Source: Paenibacillus vietnamensis | Lineage (GTDB): Bacteria; Bacillota; Bacilli; Paenibacillales; Paenibacillaceae | Length of the DNA: 64,000 nucleotides | Direction: 5' to 3' | NCBI RefSeq assembly: GCF_020169515.1 | Contig: NZ_JAHMHW010000001.1 | Location: 620,001 to 684,000, forward strand | Shown here: positions 8,368 to 16,539 of the stretch, piece after piece | Layout of the letters: every line of letters begins with the position of its first letter | How positions within the stretch are numbered: the first letter of the stretch is position 1 | The notes under the pieces: generated by a model | Told to the model about the DNA's origin: nothing | Seen by the model: the letters and a program-made list of their open reading frames with translations, nothing else | Database searches by the model: none | Program-made: the position numbers and the translations under genes

Positions 8368-8805
8368 ATGAAGGATAAAACGACAAGCAGATGGAGCACA
8401 TACGAATCGTTTTTTATCGAGCTTGGTGATAAGAAGGTTGCAGATATCGTAATTACCAACCATGCGAAGAGCCGATGGCTGGACCGGATCGAAAGCGAGA
8501 AAACCGGCTACGAGGATATAGCCGAATTTTTATGGGAATGCTTGAAGCAGGGAAGGATCGAGCCCTATTACCGAAACGAGGAAGACGTCTATCTGATCGA
8601 TGACGATCTTGTGTTCGTCGCGGAATTTACGGATTCGAGCACCGAAGCGGACCTCCTTGGTAACCCTTTACATAAAATGATTGTCGTCACTTTTTTGGGA
8701 AGAATGTCCGAGACGATCGAACTAAGAGATCTGAAGTCCTATTACTCGTGGTTGCGCCACTCGCGGAGAATGACGCTGGTGAAGAGCAGCCGGAAGCACA
8801 GATAA
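8368..8805 (+). CDS. Conserved-looking protein of unknown function
   Basis: A 145-aa soluble, acidic-basic mixed protein that I do not recognise. It has a helix-rich start with ITNHAKSRWLDRIES and a C-terminal half with alternating strands (DVYLIDDDLVFVAEF, KMIVVTFLGRM) and ends in a basic tail (RRMTLVKSSRKHR). The mix of a helix and several strands with basic residues is loosely like small RNases of the RelE/BrnT type, but no catalytic signature is visible and no antitoxin gene is adjacent. ATG 8368 has AAGGAG 11 nt upstream. It is monocistronic, with its own promoter and terminator. Confidence 0.6.
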   Translation: MKDKTTSRWSTYESFFIELGDKKVADIVITNHAKSRWLDRIESEKTGYEDIAEFLWECLKQGRIEPYYRNEEDVYLIDDDLVFVAEFTDSSTEADLLGNPLHKMIVVTFLGRMSETIELRDLKSYYSWLRHSRRMTLVKSSRKHR

Positions 8806-8833
8806 CATGATGTTTACGACATATAGAGAACGG

Positions 8834-8867
8834 AGCGTATAATCTGCAAAGATTGGACGCTTTTTTT
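8834..8867 (+). terminator. Rho-independent terminator
   Basis: AGCGTATAATCT and AGATTGGACGCT pair (one internal 2-nt mismatch) around GCAA, followed by seven T. It ends the transcript of the preceding gene of unknown function. Confidence 0.85.
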
Positions 8868-8912
8868 ATTTCCGTTTTCGTATGGGAGCGGCGGCGCGAC
8901 TGCGAACGGGCT

Positions 8913-8928
8913 TTGTAGTATAATACAA
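8913..8928 (+). promoter_or_regulatory. Interrupted dyad around the -10 box of the lysR gene
   Basis: TTGTAGTATAATACAA has inverted TTGTA/TACAA arms and contains the -10 sequence TATAAT (8919-8924). It fits the T-N11-A form of LysR binding sites, so autorepression is plausible. The start codon is 25 nt downstream. A -35 box is not obvious. Confidence 0.45.
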
Positions 8929-8953
8929 AATTAGAAGAAAGGATGAATGGAAA

Positions 8954-9865
8954 ATGCCACTAAATTTCCACCAGCTGCATATTTTTTATACGGTTGCGGA
9001 ACGGGGCAGCTTTTCGGCCGCCGCCCAATCGCTGCATATGACTCAACCGGCCGTTACGATGCAGGTGCAGTCGCTTGAGGACTATTTCGGCACGAAGCTG
9101 CTGCAGCGCTCGACCAAACGGATCGAGCTCACGGAAGCGGGCCGGGCGCTTATGCCTTACGCGCAGCGCAGCATCGATTTGATTCGCGACACGGATCAGG
9201 CGATGTCTTCGTTTACGAAGCAGCTGAAAGGAAGGCTTCAGCTTGGCTCCAGCCTGACGATCGGCGAATACATTTTGCCTCGTTTGCTTGGACCGTTCGG
9301 GCAGGAATATCCGCATATCTCCATTAGCATGAAGGTGATGAACACTTCGCAAATTATGGAGGATATTTTGAACCATCAGCTTAACTTCGGGCTGATCGAG
9401 GCGCCGGTCAACCATCCCGATATGCATATGGAAGCGGTGATGAGCGACGAGCTTAAGCTGATTGTCTCGAAGGATCATCCGCTTGCGGAGCGGGCCTCCG
9501 TCAGTCTGGAGGAGGTCATGGAGTATCCGTTCGTGCTGCGCGAGCAGGGATCGGGAACGAGGCTGGTCATGGAGGAACAGCTGAAGAAGAAAAAAATCGA
9601 TCCCGCCTCGATGAAGATCGTTATGGAGCTTGGCAGCACCGGCGCCGTCAAATCGGCTGTCGAAGCGGGACTAGGCATTTCGTTCGTTTCCACATCCTCC
9701 GTGAAACATGAGGTGGCGCTCGGACTGATCCGTACGATCAAAATAGCGGATACGACGTTTCAGAGGCAGTTTTATTCGATGTATTTGAAATCGGCGCTGC
9801 TGCCGATTTCGGCGGTTACCTTTTTAACATTTCTGAGAGAGAGGGATCTGCAGCAATGGCTCTAA
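8954..9865 (+). CDS. LysR-family transcriptional regulator
   Basis: A 303-aa regulator of normal LysR length. Residues 1-60 form the winged helix-turn-helix (FHQLHIFYTVAERGSFSAAA...TQPAVTMQVQSLE), a linker helix follows, and residues about 90-300 form the periplasmic-binding-protein-like effector domain (LQLGSSLTIGEYILP...EAGLGISFVS). The closest feel is CysL-like or the group found with selenium metabolism genes, but the effector is not predictable. Its last 10 nt overlap the start of the PHP-domain gene, so the two are co-translated. Confidence 0.9.
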   Translation: MPLNFHQLHIFYTVAERGSFSAAAQSLHMTQPAVTMQVQSLEDYFGTKLLQRSTKRIELTEAGRALMPYAQRSIDLIRDTDQAMSSFTKQLKGRLQLGSSLTIGEYILPRLLGPFGQEYPHISISMKVMNTSQIMEDILNHQLNFGLIEAPVNHPDMHMEAVMSDELKLIVSKDHPLAERASVSLEEVMEYPFVLREQGSGTRLVMEEQLKKKKIDPASMKIVMELGSTGAVKSAVEAGLGISFVSTSSVKHEVALGLIRTIKIADTTFQRQFYSMYLKSALLPISAVTFLTFLRERDLQQWL

Positions 9866-10740
9866 TTAGCGGTCTTGCCGATTTGCATACGCACACGACT
9901 GCATCGGACGGCTTGCTGCCGCCGGCGGAGGTCATCCGGCTTGCGAAGGAAGCCGGACTCACGGCCGTTGCCGTCACCGATCACGATACGGTTGCCGGGG
10001 TAGCCGAGGCCGTTCTCGAAGGGGAAAAGCTCGGCATCGTCGTCGTACCGGGCGTCGAGATCAGCACGGAAGCCGGCGGAATCGACATTCATGTGCTCGG
10101 CTATTATACGGATAACGGGAATGAAACGTGGCTGGAGCGGCTTGCAGGGCAGAGGAATATTAGAAACCGCCGGAATGAAATGATTGTGGACCGGCTCAAG
10201 GAGCTCGGCATCGACATCACGATGAACGATGTTGCGGCAGCCGCACGGAGTACCGCCGCTTCGAAAGAAGGAGATCAGCGGAAGGACGCCAGCATCGGGC
10301 GCCCGCACATAGCGGAGGCGCTCATCCGCAAAGGCGCGGTCGCCGATATGAAGGAAGCGTTCGACCGGTATTTGGCATCCGGAGCGGCCGCCTATGTGAA
10401 CCCGCCCCGCTTGCATCCTGCTGAGGCGATCCGGTGGATCCGGGAAGCCGGGGGGACAAGCGTTATCGCGCATCCCGGCCTTTACGGCAACGATGAGCTA
10501 GTGGAGGAGCTTCTCCGCAGCGGCGCGCAGGGCATCGAAGTTTATCATTCCGATCACGGGGAAGAAGAAGTGAAGCGATATGCCGCGCTCGCTGAGAGGT
10601 ACGGCTCTATCGTAACCGGAGGCTCCGACTTCCACGGCGTCCGCGGCGGCAAGCCGTTCCATGGAGCAGTCGGAAGCCGGACGGTCGATGCGGATACGGC
10701 AAGGAAGCTGTACTCCGCCAAAGGACTTTCAACATCATGA
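9856..10740 (+). CDS. PHP-domain metallo-phosphoesterase (YciV/RnaAM-like)
   Basis: A 294-aa PHP protein. The metal-binding motifs are DLHTHTTASDG, TDHDT, the long insertion typical of this subgroup, IAHPGLYG, HSDH and GSDFHG. Relatives hydrolyse 3',5'-nucleoside bisphosphates or trim 5' ends of small RNAs. It overlaps the lysR gene by 10 nt and is followed by a strong terminator, making a two-gene unit; the LysR protein may respond to a metabolite linked to this enzyme (inference). Confidence 0.85.
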   Translation: MALISGLADLHTHTTASDGLLPPAEVIRLAKEAGLTAVAVTDHDTVAGVAEAVLEGEKLGIVVVPGVEISTEAGGIDIHVLGYYTDNGNETWLERLAGQRNIRNRRNEMIVDRLKELGIDITMNDVAAAARSTAASKEGDQRKDASIGRPHIAEALIRKGAVADMKEAFDRYLASGAAAYVNPPRLHPAEAIRWIREAGGTSVIAHPGLYGNDELVEELLRSGAQGIEVYHSDHGEEEVKRYAALAERYGSIVTGGSDFHGVRGGKPFHGAVGSRTVDADTARKLYSAKGLSTS

Positions 10741-10765
10741 TGATCCGCACCTCAAGCGGTAAAGT

Positions 10766-10812
10766 AAAATCACGGTCTCAACCCGCGAACGGGATAGAGA
10801 CCGTGATTTTTT
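10766..10812. terminator. Bidirectional terminator between PHP gene and rqcH
   Basis: A perfect 14-bp stem AAAATCACGGTCTC / GAGACCGTGATTTT with a GC-rich loop. The plus strand ends in seven T; the minus strand side also yields a T run. It separates the convergent PHP and rqcH genes. Confidence 0.9.
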
Positions 10813-12554
10813 TACTTGACCTCGACGGCCAGCGATTTGATTCTTTGCTCGTCCGGCGTAATAAACAAGGTTTTCTGATTGTCGTAAATGACGAACCCCG
10901 GCTTCGCGCCGCTAGGCTTGCGAACGTGGCGGATGGACGTGTAGTCGACCGGAATGGAGCTGGACGCACGGGCCTGGCTGTAATGCGCGGCAAGCATGGC
11001 GGCTTCCTCCAGCGTCGCGTTGCCGTAATCAAGACCCCGGATAACGACGTGGGAGCCGGGAATGTCCTTCGTATGCAGCCAGGTGTCGGTAGGCGACGCC
11101 AGTCTGTTCGTCAAATATTCGTTCTGGGTGTTATTTTTACCGACGTAGACGGATGCGCCCTCCGAAGAGGTATAGCAGAGCAGCGAAGGGCGCTGGTTTT
11201 TTTTCTTCTTCGGGCCGCGGCGACCCCGCTCCCTCATATAGCCCTGCTCAACAAGCTCGTCCCTGATTTCCTCGATGTCGGCAAGAGATGCGTTGTCCAG
11301 CTGCTGCAGCAGCGATTCGAAATAATGAATTTCCGTCCGTGCGATTTCCATCTGCTCGGCAATGACGGACAGGCTGTTCTTATGCTTCGTGTAGCGCCTG
11401 AAATAACGCTGCGCATTATCGGAGGGAGTAAGCTGCGGATCCAGATCGATCGTCACTTCGGTCTGCTCCTCGTCATAAAAATTGATGAGCGTGACAGAAG
11501 AGTCTCCTCGCTTGATTTGATGCATATAAGCGGTAAGCAGTTCCCCGAGTACCCGGTACTTCTCGGCATCCTTCGCCTCGGTTAGCGTCTCCTCCAGCTT
11601 TTTGATTTTGGATATGTTTTTGGCCTTCTCGTTCTGGACGAACCGGATCAGGTCCGCGGCGCGCTGCTTGACCGTATCGCGCTCCGCCTTGTTCCCGAAA
11701 AAGCCTTCCAGGCAGGCGCTCACGTCCAGGAATCCGGTTCTTTCTCCCTGTAAATGAGTCAACTCCGTTACGGAAAAATAGGCTTTTCCGTTTTCTTCCG
11801 CCGTAACGATGTTCGGAACGAACCTTCCGGCCTTCATTTGCCCGACAAAGGCAGAAAACGCCTCCCACAACGGAACGAGCTCGGTTTCTTCGCCGCCGCC
11901 GTATGCCCGGTAGGACAGCTCCTTCGCAAGCAGCGGGCTGAAGCCGCTGAACGCGTCAAGCAGCCGCTTGTGCATCGGGGTGTTCTCCTCGAAGCTTGCG
12001 AGGATATCCGCAAACCGTTGTTTGTTCAAGTCGGAAAAAGGATCCGTTTTTCCCTGCTCGGGCGGTGCCGTGTAGCTGCTTCCGGGCATGACGATCCGGT
12101 AGCTGCTGATCGCCGGAGTCACATGGTGAATGCCGTCAAGGATGATGCCGGACTGAGGATCCATCAAAATAATATTGCTGTGGCGTCCCATAATTTCGAT
12201 GACGATCCGCTTATTCGATAAATCGCCAAGCTCGTCGCGGTGCTTGACTTCAATATGAATGATCCGCTCGCGGCCGACCTGCCGGACCGATTCAATGACG
12301 CCGCCTTCGCAGTGCTTGCGGAGCAGCATGCAGAACATCGGCGCTTCCATCGGATTGACATAGGTTCCGGTCGTCCAATGAACGCGCGGATATGTCGGAT
12401 TTGCCGACAGGAGCAGCTTGCCCTGGGCGCCGGCTCCCCGGATGCCGAGCACCAGCTCGTGCTCGGTGGGCTGATGAATTTTATGTATGCGGGCGCCTAT
12501 GCAGCGCGAGAGCTCCTGCGTGACCGCGTAGGTAACAATGCCGTCCAAAGCCAT
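10812..12554 (-). CDS. rqcH: RqcH, ribosome quality control NEMF-family protein
   Basis: A 580-aa protein (B. subtilis YloA; older name FbpA). N-terminal NFACT-N domain with KIHQPTEHELVLGIRGAG, central coiled coils (about 280-430), and a C-terminal NFACT-R domain (YVGKNNTQNEYLTNRLASPTD, WLHTKDIPGSHVVIRG). RqcH binds stalled 50S-peptidyl-tRNA and directs C-terminal alanine tailing of the nascent chain for degradation. ATG 12554 has an AGAGGT site about 10 nt upstream. It is divergent from the Ca2+-ATPase gene, whereas yloA and yloB run the same way in B. subtilis. Confidence 0.92.
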   Translation of the reverse strand: MALDGIVTYAVTQELSRCIGARIHKIHQPTEHELVLGIRGAGAQGKLLLSANPTYPRVHWTTGTYVNPMEAPMFCMLLRKHCEGGVIESVRQVGRERIIHIEVKHRDELGDLSNKRIVIEIMGRHSNIILMDPQSGIILDGIHHVTPAISSYRIVMPGSSYTAPPEQGKTDPFSDLNKQRFADILASFEENTPMHKRLLDAFSGFSPLLAKELSYRAYGGGEETELVPLWEAFSAFVGQMKAGRFVPNIVTAEENGKAYFSVTELTHLQGERTGFLDVSACLEGFFGNKAERDTVKQRAADLIRFVQNEKAKNISKIKKLEETLTEAKDAEKYRVLGELLTAYMHQIKRGDSSVTLINFYDEEQTEVTIDLDPQLTPSDNAQRYFRRYTKHKNSLSVIAEQMEIARTEIHYFESLLQQLDNASLADIEEIRDELVEQGYMRERGRRGPKKKKNQRPSLLCYTSSEGASVYVGKNNTQNEYLTNRLASPTDTWLHTKDIPGSHVVIRGLDYGNATLEEAAMLAAHYSQARASSSIPVDYTSIRHVRKPSGAKPGFVIYDNQKTLFITPDEQRIKSLAVEVK

Positions 12555-12643
12555 GTTGTCTCGTACCTCTCTTCCCTTTCATGCTTTCTCTATCATGCCA
12601 TAGTTGCGGCAAAAACTTAAGCCCTTATGTGGGATATTTTAAT

Positions 12644-12682
12644 GGCTGTCCGAATACATTTAGCCTAGAAGGGCTGTCCGAA
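12644..12682 (+). repeat. Two direct copies of GGCTGTCCGAA
   Basis: Identical 11-mers at 12644-12654 and 12672-12682, 28 nt apart, in the 180-nt divergent region between rqcH and the ATPase gene. They could be a regulator site or chance. Confidence 0.35.
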
Positions 12683-12734
12683 GGGCCGGCGCAGCAGCAG
12701 CTTGGCTCGGCATATCACGGAAGGGAGTTATACC

Positions 12735-15518
12735 ATGGAACAAGTGAAATGGCATCAAATGGGGACCGGCGAGCTGGCCCAAATGCTGGCAAGCTCTCCT
12801 GAGAAGGGGCTGAATACGGCTGAAGCGGCGAAGCGGCTTGAGCAAAACGGGCGAAACGAACTGTCCGAGGGCAAGCGCGTATCGCCGGTTATTTTGTTTC
12901 TGAATCAATTTAAGGATTTTATGGTGCTCGTCCTCATGGGGGCTACCTTGATTTCGGGCTTGCTCGGCGAATATTTGGATGCCATTACGATCATCGCGAT
13001 CATCGTTATTAATGCGGTGCTCGGCTTTGCCCAGGAGTTCCGGGCGGAGCGCTCGCTGCGCGCGCTGAAGGAGTTGTCCGCCCCTTCGGCGAAGGTGCTG
13101 CGAGGAGGAGAGCTGATGACGATTCCCGCCAAGGAGCTTGTCGCGGGGGATATCATCTACCTGGAGAGCGGCGACCGGATCCCGGCCGATTTGCGTCTGT
13201 TCGAGGCCAACAGCTGTTACGTGGAGGAGTCGGCGCTCACCGGGGAATCGGTGCCCGTCGGCAAGCATGCCGACGTGATCGACGAACCCGAGCTTCCGCT
13301 CGGCGACCAGCGCAACGTCGGTTTTATGGGAACCATGCTGACGAGGGGGACGGCAAAAGGGATTGTCGTCCGTACGGGAATGGACACCGAAATGGGGAAA
13401 ATCGCCGGGCTCATCGAGCAGACCGAGGCGATGGAGACGCCGCTGCAGCACAGGCTCGAGCAGCTCGGAAAAATTTTGATCGTCGTAGCGGTTGCCTTAA
13501 CGGTGCTGGTCGTCTTAGCGGGCATTTTACACGGGCAGCCGACATACGGAATGTTTTTGGCCGGTGTCAGCCTGGCGGTCGCCGCTATTCCGGAAGGGCT
13601 GCCGGCGATTGTCACGATCGCGCTCGCGCTTGGCGTTCAGCGTATGATCAAGCGTAAGGCGATTGTCAGGAAGCTGCCCTCTGTCGAAACGCTTGGCTGC
13701 GCATCGGTCATATGCTCGGACAAAACCGGCACGCTGACCCAGAACAAAATGACCGTTACCCACGTTTGGCTGGGCGGCAGGCGGATGGAAGTCAGCGGCG
13801 AAGGCTATGTGCCGGCCGGCGCCATTTACGAGGATGGCAAAGAGCTTGATATAAAGCACGATTTGTCGATCAAGCGGCTTCTGCAGGTTAGCGCTTTGTG
13901 CAACAACGCCCAGCTGATGCAGGCGGAGGCGGAGGAGCCGAAGAAGCGCAAAAGCAAGGAGTCTCATGAGGAATGGATCATGAAGGGGGATCCGACGGAA
14001 GGCGCGCTGGCCGTACTGGCTGCCAAGCTCGGCAGCTCGGCCAAGCAGCTGGAGCCGCTGTACAAGCGCGAAAAGGAGTTCCCGTTCGATTCGGAGCGGA
14101 AACGGATGTCGGTGGTCGTCGCCCATCAGGGCGGCAGGCTGATCTGCACGAAGGGCGCTCCCGACATGCTGATGGAGCATTGCGCCTACGTGCTGTGGGA
14201 CGGCAAGGTCGTGCCGTTCACCGCGACGCTGAAGCGCAAATGCGCGGAAGCCGGCGAGGCGATGGCCCAATCGGCGCTGCGTGTGCTCGGACTCGCTTAT
14301 CGCGACCTGCGGCCGGGCGAAGCCTGCGAGAAGGAAGCCGACGCGGAGTGCCAGCTCGTATTCGTCGGGCTCGCGGGGATGATCGATCCGCCGAGGAGGG
14401 AAGTGAAGGAAGCGATCGCGACGTGCCGCAGAGCCGGCATTAAGACGGTCATGATTACCGGCGACCATCAGCTGACTGCCGAAGCGATTGCGGCCCAGCT
14501 CGGCATTATGCCCCGCGGCGGCATCGCCGTAAGCGGAAAGCAGCTGGAGGCGATGGAGGACGAACAGCTTGACCGGCTTGTCGATAACATTTACGTGTAC
14601 GCACGCGTTTCGCCCGAGCATAAGCTTCGGATCGTAAAGGCGCTGCAGCGCCAAGGGCATGTCGTCGCGATGACGGGGGACGGCGTAAACGACGCTCCGG
14701 CGATAAAGGCGGCGGATATCGGGATTGCGATGGGCATTACAGGCACCGACGTATCGAAGGAAGCTTCAGCTCTTGTGCTTAGTGACGATAATTTCTCGAC
14801 GATCGTTGCCGCGATTGAGGAGGGCCGCGGCATTTACGAAAATATCCGGAAATTTATCCGCTATCTGCTCGCTTCGAATGTCGGCGAAATTCTGGTCATG
14901 TTCCTTGCGATGATGGCCGGCCTGCCTCTGCCGCTCGTACCGATCCAAATTTTGTGGGTCAATCTGGTAACGGACGGCCTGCCGGCGATGGCGCTGGGAG
15001 TCGACCAGGCGGAGAAGGACTTGATGCAGCAGAAGCCCCGCTCCGCGAAGGAAAGCATTTTCTCCCGCAGGCTAGGCTGGAAAATTATTAGCCGGGGTAT
15101 TCTGATCGGTGTCTGCACACTCGGAGCCTTCTGGATTACTTTAGTAGAAGGTCAGGGCCATGCGGATCAGCTGATCAAGGCTCAGACGGTCGCGTTTGCG
15201 ACGCTGGTTATGGCGCAGCTCATTCACGTTTTCGACTGCCGGAGCTCCCGTTCGGTCTTTCACCGCAATCCGCTTCAGAACAAATATTTGGTGCTGGCGG
15301 TCATTTCGTCCCTGCTGCTGATGATCGGCGTGCTGTACATCGAAGCTTTGCAGCCTATATTCAAAACCGTTCCGATCGGCTTCCGCGAATGGTGTCTCGT
15401 ATTCGTAGCCGCGGGCATTCCGACTTTCCTGATGGGAATCGGCAGCGTGCTCGGCAAGCCGAAGAAGAAAAAAACGGGCACCAAATGGCCGGCCGGGCCG
15501 CAGACGGCTTCCAGATGA
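12735..15518 (+). CDS. yloB: P2A-type Ca2+-transporting ATPase (YloB-like)
   Basis: A 927-aa P-type cation pump. Order: actuator domain with TGES, phosphorylation motif DKTGTLTQNK, nucleotide-binding domain (KGAPDMLMEHC), hinge motif TGDGVNDAPAIK, and ten expected membrane helices, including the PEGLP ligand segment in helix 4. The N-terminal cation ATPase domain and SERCA-like layout match B. subtilis YloB. A Lys/Glu-rich insertion (about 400-412) lies in the N domain. ATG 12735 follows AAGGGAG. A promoter-like region and a terminator follow its stop. Confidence 0.92.
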   Translation: MEQVKWHQMGTGELAQMLASSPEKGLNTAEAAKRLEQNGRNELSEGKRVSPVILFLNQFKDFMVLVLMGATLISGLLGEYLDAITIIAIIVINAVLGFAQEFRAERSLRALKELSAPSAKVLRGGELMTIPAKELVAGDIIYLESGDRIPADLRLFEANSCYVEESALTGESVPVGKHADVIDEPELPLGDQRNVGFMGTMLTRGTAKGIVVRTGMDTEMGKIAGLIEQTEAMETPLQHRLEQLGKILIVVAVALTVLVVLAGILHGQPTYGMFLAGVSLAVAAIPEGLPAIVTIALALGVQRMIKRKAIVRKLPSVETLGCASVICSDKTGTLTQNKMTVTHVWLGGRRMEVSGEGYVPAGAIYEDGKELDIKHDLSIKRLLQVSALCNNAQLMQAEAEEPKKRKSKESHEEWIMKGDPTEGALAVLAAKLGSSAKQLEPLYKREKEFPFDSERKRMSVVVAHQGGRLICTKGAPDMLMEHCAYVLWDGKVVPFTATLKRKCAEAGEAMAQSALRVLGLAYRDLRPGEACEKEADAECQLVFVGLAGMIDPPRREVKEAIATCRRAGIKTVMITGDHQLTAEAIAAQLGIMPRGGIAVSGKQLEAMEDEQLDRLVDNIYVYARVSPEHKLRIVKALQRQGHVVAMTGDGVNDAPAIKAADIGIAMGITGTDVSKEASALVLSDDNFSTIVAAIEEGRGIYENIRKFIRYLLASNVGEILVMFLAMMAGLPLPLVPIQILWVNLVTDGLPAMALGVDQAEKDLMQQKPRSAKESIFSRRLGWKIISRGILIGVCTLGAFWITLVEGQGHADQLIKAQTVAFATLVMAQLIHVFDCRSSRSVFHRNPLQNKYLVLAVISSLLLMIGVLYIEALQPIFKTVPIGFREWCLVFVAAGIPTFLMGIGSVLGKPKKKKTGTKWPAGPQTASR

Positions 15519-15576
15519 CATAAAAATGCAAAAGTTGATACAAATTATGAATAGCGTTTCTTCCGGCTTTGCGGTA

Positions 15577-15585
15577 TGCTAGTAT
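15577..15585 (+). promoter_or_regulatory. Extended -10 element upstream of dapF
   Basis: TGCTAGTAT is a TGn-extended -10 sequence. A transcript starting about 15592 would pass straight into the hairpin at 15601-15641 before reaching dapF, so the arrangement may be an attenuator; alternatively the hairpin just ends the ATPase transcript. Confidence 0.4.
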
Positions 15586-15600
15586 GAAAAAAACACCGCA

Positions 15601-15641
15601 AAAAACGGGCTGCTGCCTCGGTTCGGCTGCAGCCCGTTTTT
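15601..15641 (+). terminator. Strong hairpin terminator before dapF
   Basis: A 13-bp perfect stem, AAAAACGGGCTGC with GCAGCCCGTTTTT, around a 15-nt loop. It lies 39 nt upstream of the dapF start, so it must serve the ATPase transcript, a dapF leader, or both. Confidence 0.85.
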
Positions 15642-15679
15642 GCTTGCAGCATAAGAGAAGACGAGGAGAGAGCATTTAT

Positions 15680-16510
15680 ATGAATTTTACGAAGATGCAT
15701 GGTTTAGGCAATGATTTTATCGTTTTCGCAGGCGAGCGGCAGCTTCCGGACAATGCGGCCGAGCTTGCCGTCCAGCTTTGCAACCGGTTTTTCGGCATTG
15801 GAGCTGACGGTCTCGTCTATATCCTGCCTTCGGAAATTGCCGATTTCCGCATGCGCATCATCAATTCCGACGGCTCCGAGGCCGAGCAGTGCGGCAACGC
15901 GATTCGCTGCGTAGCGAAATACGTTTACGATAACGGCTTGACCGATAAAGAGGAAATTACGATCGAGACGCTTGGCGCCGGCGCGCAAAAGGTACAGCTC
16001 ACGGTACAGGACGGACAAGTCGCGACCGTGCGCGTCGATATGGGCGAGCCGATTTTGAACGGCCTGCAGGTTCCGACGACGATCGACGCCGAGCGAGTCA
16101 TCGAGCATCCGATCGAAGTGGACGGCCGCGAGTTCCGTTTCACGGCTGTGTCGATGGGCAACCCGCACTGCGTTATCTATGTGGAAGACGCCGTGAATTT
16201 TGATCTTGCAGCATGGGGGCCGAAGCTCGAAACGCATCCGCTGTTCCCGCGCAAGATCAACGTCGAATTCGTAACGGTCAATTCGCGTACGCACACCGAC
16301 ATGCGGGTATGGGAACGCGGAGCCGGACCGACGCTTGCTTGCGGCACAGGCGCTTGCGCAACCGTCGTGGCGTCGGTATTGACTGGCGCTACGGACCGGA
16401 CGGCGACCGTCTCGCTTAAAGGCGGAGATCTTCTTATCGAGTGGAATGAAGCGGACAACCACGTTTACATGACGGGCCCTGCCGCGGTAGTCTTCCGCGG
16501 CACCCTGTAA
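15680..16510 (+). CDS. dapF: Diaminopimelate epimerase
   Basis: A 276-aa cytoplasmic enzyme converting LL- to meso-diaminopimelate for lysine and peptidoglycan synthesis. The pseudo-symmetric halves carry the two catalytic cysteines, in SEAEQCGNAIRC and LACGTGACATV. The N-terminus MNFTKMHGLGNDF is classical. ATG 15680 follows AGGAGAG; the upstream open frame crosses the terminator hairpin and is not coding. It is followed 29 nt later by the homocysteine methyltransferase/MTHFR gene. Confidence 0.95.
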   Translation: MNFTKMHGLGNDFIVFAGERQLPDNAAELAVQLCNRFFGIGADGLVYILPSEIADFRMRIINSDGSEAEQCGNAIRCVAKYVYDNGLTDKEEITIETLGAGAQKVQLTVQDGQVATVRVDMGEPILNGLQVPTTIDAERVIEHPIEVDGREFRFTAVSMGNPHCVIYVEDAVNFDLAAWGPKLETHPLFPRKINVEFVTVNSRTHTDMRVWERGAGPTLACGTGACATVVASVLTGATDRTATVSLKGGDLLIEWNEADNHVYMTGPAAVVFRGTL

Positions 16511-16539
16511 AGCAAACGCAGATGGGTGGTATGACAAAT

